A program made the translations under genes and the position numbers. A DNA stretch of 64,000 bases. Origin: an uncultured Bacteroidales bacterium. GTDB lineage: Bacteria; Bacteroidota; Bacteroidia; Bacteroidales; UBA932. The notes under the pieces are model-generated. The model had not been told where the DNA came from. It was given only the letters and a program-made list of their open reading frames with translations, and made no database searches. The stretch lies in NCBI GenBank assembly GCA_900317925.1, contig ONIQ01000005.1:1-64000 (forward strand), written 5' to 3'. Shown here piece after piece: positions 62,651 to 64,000 of this stretch; the first letter of the stretch is position 1, and each line of letters starts with the position of its first letter.

Positions 62651-64000
62651 ATGAGAGGATTTGGCAAGATCGGATTCCTGTTGGCCGTGTTGCTTTGCAG
62701 CCTGGCGGTGCCGTTGTCTGCCCAGCAGGCAAAGACCGTTACGCTTCGCGGAACGGTGACGGAAGCCAGAGGCGGAGAACCCGTTTCCGGCGCCATCATC
62801 AGGCTGGACGAGAATTACCTGTGGGCCGTGACCGATGCCGACGGACGTTATCTGCTGGAGAATGTCCAGCCGGGTACGTATCTGCTGGAAATCGACTGCC
62901 TGGGGTACGTGACCCGCAAAGAAAAGATTACCGTCACCGCGAGCCGGGACAAAGTGGATTATACCCTTCAGGTGAATTCCCTGGCCCTTGACGAGGTGCG
63001 GGTGACGGCCAGCAAGTCGGACGATGCGGCCGGAACCACACGGGTCCTGGGCCGAAATGCCCTGGATCATCTGCAGATGACGGGCGTGTCGGATATCGCT
63101 GCCCTGCTGCCGGGCGGGAAAACCCTCAATCCGGACCTGACGGCCGATAACCAGCTGGTCCTGCGAAACGGCGGCACCCTGGCGGGCAATGCGGCTTTTG
63201 GAACGGCGGTAGAGGTGGACGGCGTCCGTCTGGGCGGGAATGCCTCTACGGGAGAGATGGCCGGTGTCGGGACTCGCAGCCTGGGGGTGGAGAATATCGA
63301 AGCGGTAGAGGTGGTGACGGGTGTGCCCTCGGCCGAATACGGAGACCTGAACAGCGGTCTCATCCGGATCATTACCCAGAAAGGCCGCACGCCGGTCAAA
63401 GCCACTTTCTCGGTGAATCCCCGCACCTATGAAGTCTCGGTGTCGAAGGGCTTCGACCTGGGCGACAAGGGCGGAATCCTGAATGTGAGCGGCGAATGGG
63501 CCCGCGCCACATCCAAGCTTTCCTCGCCGTACAAGGCCTATACCCGCCGGAGTTTTACCTTTGACTACAGCAAGACCTTCCATAAGAAACTCCGCCTGGA
63601 AGCCGGCCTCACCGGCAACATCGGCGGCATGAACAGCGAAAGCGATCCGGACCTTTTCAAGGACGAGTTCGAAAAAGTCCGGGACAACGTGCTGACCCCG
63701 CATTTCAAGCTGGTCTGGCTGCTCAACAAATCCTGGGTGACCAATGTCAGCCTGGACGGGAACATCTATTACCATGACGAGCGGACGCACATCCATGCGT
63801 ATAATTCCAACTCTTCCTCGCTCCCGGCGGTACACAGCGAGCAGCTCGGTTATTTCCTGGCCGATGCGCTTCCGCCCACCTATTATTCCGATGAAATCAT
63901 CGATTCCAAGGAACTGGACTACAGCGCCTCGCTCAAATATAACTGGCTCCGCCATTTCGGACGGTTCAAGAGCGTCCTCAAGGCGGGTGTACAGTGGAAG
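62651..64000 (+). CDS. TonB-dependent receptor, N-terminal 450 residues, cut by window edge
   Basis: The ATG at 62651 opens a signal peptide (IGFLLAVLLCSLAVPLSA), then a carboxypeptidase-like domain (VTLRGTVTEARGGEPVSGAIIRL, residues 29-115). The plug follows (VSDIAALLPGGKT, NIEAVEVVTGVPSAEYGDLNSG), and then the first barrel strands. The reading frame is open to the last base of the window. It closely resembles the receptor at 26569-29349 in domain order and plug motifs, so its downstream neighbours may include DUF4876- and DUF6850-type proteins. It starts 4 nt after the Lrp-like gene. The ligand is unknown. Confidence 0.9.
   Translation, partial: MRGFGKIGFLLAVLLCSLAVPLSAQQAKTVTLRGTVTEARGGEPVSGAIIRLDENYLWAVTDADGRYLLENVQPGTYLLEIDCLGYVTRKEKITVTASRDKVDYTLQVNSLALDEVRVTASKSDDAAGTTRVLGRNALDHLQMTGVSDIAALLPGGKTLNPDLTADNQLVLRNGGTLAGNAAFGTAVEVDGVRLGGNASTGEMAGVGTRSLGVENIEAVEVVTGVPSAEYGDLNSGLIRIITQKGRTPVKATFSVNPRTYEVSVSKGFDLGDKGGILNVSGEWARATSKLSSPYKAYTRRSFTFDYSKTFHKKLRLEAGLTGNIGGMNSESDPDLFKDEFEKVRDNVLTPHFKLVWLLNKSWVTNVSLDGNIYYHDERTHIHAYNSNSSSLPAVHSEQLGYFLADALPPTYYSDEIIDSKELDYSASLKYNWLRHFGRFKSVLKAGVQWK

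Overview
This window is about 64 kb of a GC-rich chromosome (my impression is high fifties percent) from a member of the Bacteroidota, most likely an uncultured gut or rumen Bacteroidales. The evidence is SusC/TonB-type receptors with an N-terminal carboxypeptidase-like domain, Bacteroidota-only families (DUF3109, DUF4876-like, DUF6850-like, HmuY-like), and -7 elements of the form TAnnTTTG, in the best cases with TTTG about 20 nt upstream. There is little sign of Shine-Dalgarno sites. No rRNA genes, CRISPR arrays, insertion sequences or prophage genes were seen.

Layout. 1-3405 (minus): a MacB/FtsX-type ABC exporter, one ATPase and two permeases, the last cut by the window edge. It is preceded by an intergenic region rich in TGTAAA/TTTACA half sites. 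3652-3951 (minus): tRNA-Leu(UAA) interrupted by a 215-nt group I intron. 4003-7205 (minus): a D-aminoacylase-like amidohydrolase, comF and fabG. 7358-11409 (plus): ahcY, nhaA and an Xaa-Pro aminopeptidase. 11404-16917 (minus): a GH3 glycosidase, fucI and fucP. 17017-17787 (plus): an SGNH hydrolase. 17788-29349 (minus): a tightly packed seven-gene operon with a TonB-dependent receptor, a DUF4876-like lipoprotein, a DUF6850-like barrel, two gingipain-fold (C25-like) proteins with HEAT-like tails, a papain-like C1 peptidase and a half-length HmuY-like lipoprotein. 29522-32961 (minus): the str operon rpsL-rpsG-fusA-rpsJ and a tRNA with a CAU anticodon. 33058-41290 (minus): dnaE, rsmA, aspS and an FAD oxidoreductase. 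41377-41778 (plus): a TonB-C domain protein. 41789-51180 (minus): GH88, gpsA, an S1/P1 nuclease, hemW, several small membrane or hypothetical proteins, DUF3109 and an M16-like protein. 51248-54177 (plus): a TPR protein and a U32 protein. 54170-59693 (minus): a lipoprotein, prmC, ddl and PBP1A. 59814-64000 (plus): topA, an Lrp/AsnC regulator and the start of a second TonB-dependent receptor.

Three things stand out. (1) The tRNA-Leu(UAA) intron has the core and insertion site of the cyanobacterial/plastid group I intron. (2) hemW and the U32 gene carry in-frame insertions of one hairpin repeat family. Its loop of about 31 nt is conserved as DNA, its stems differ in sequence but stay self-complementary, and it is read in different strands and frames, as in coding-sequence palindromic elements. 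(3) The receptor-protease-HmuY operon looks like a surface proteolysis and haem/metal or peptide capture system. The HmuY fold appears split between the C-terminus of the papain-like protease and the next gene.

The remaining genes are mostly housekeeping (translation, replication, peptidoglycan synthesis, fatty-acid synthesis) and carbohydrate degradation (fucose, beta-glycosides, unsaturated uronides).
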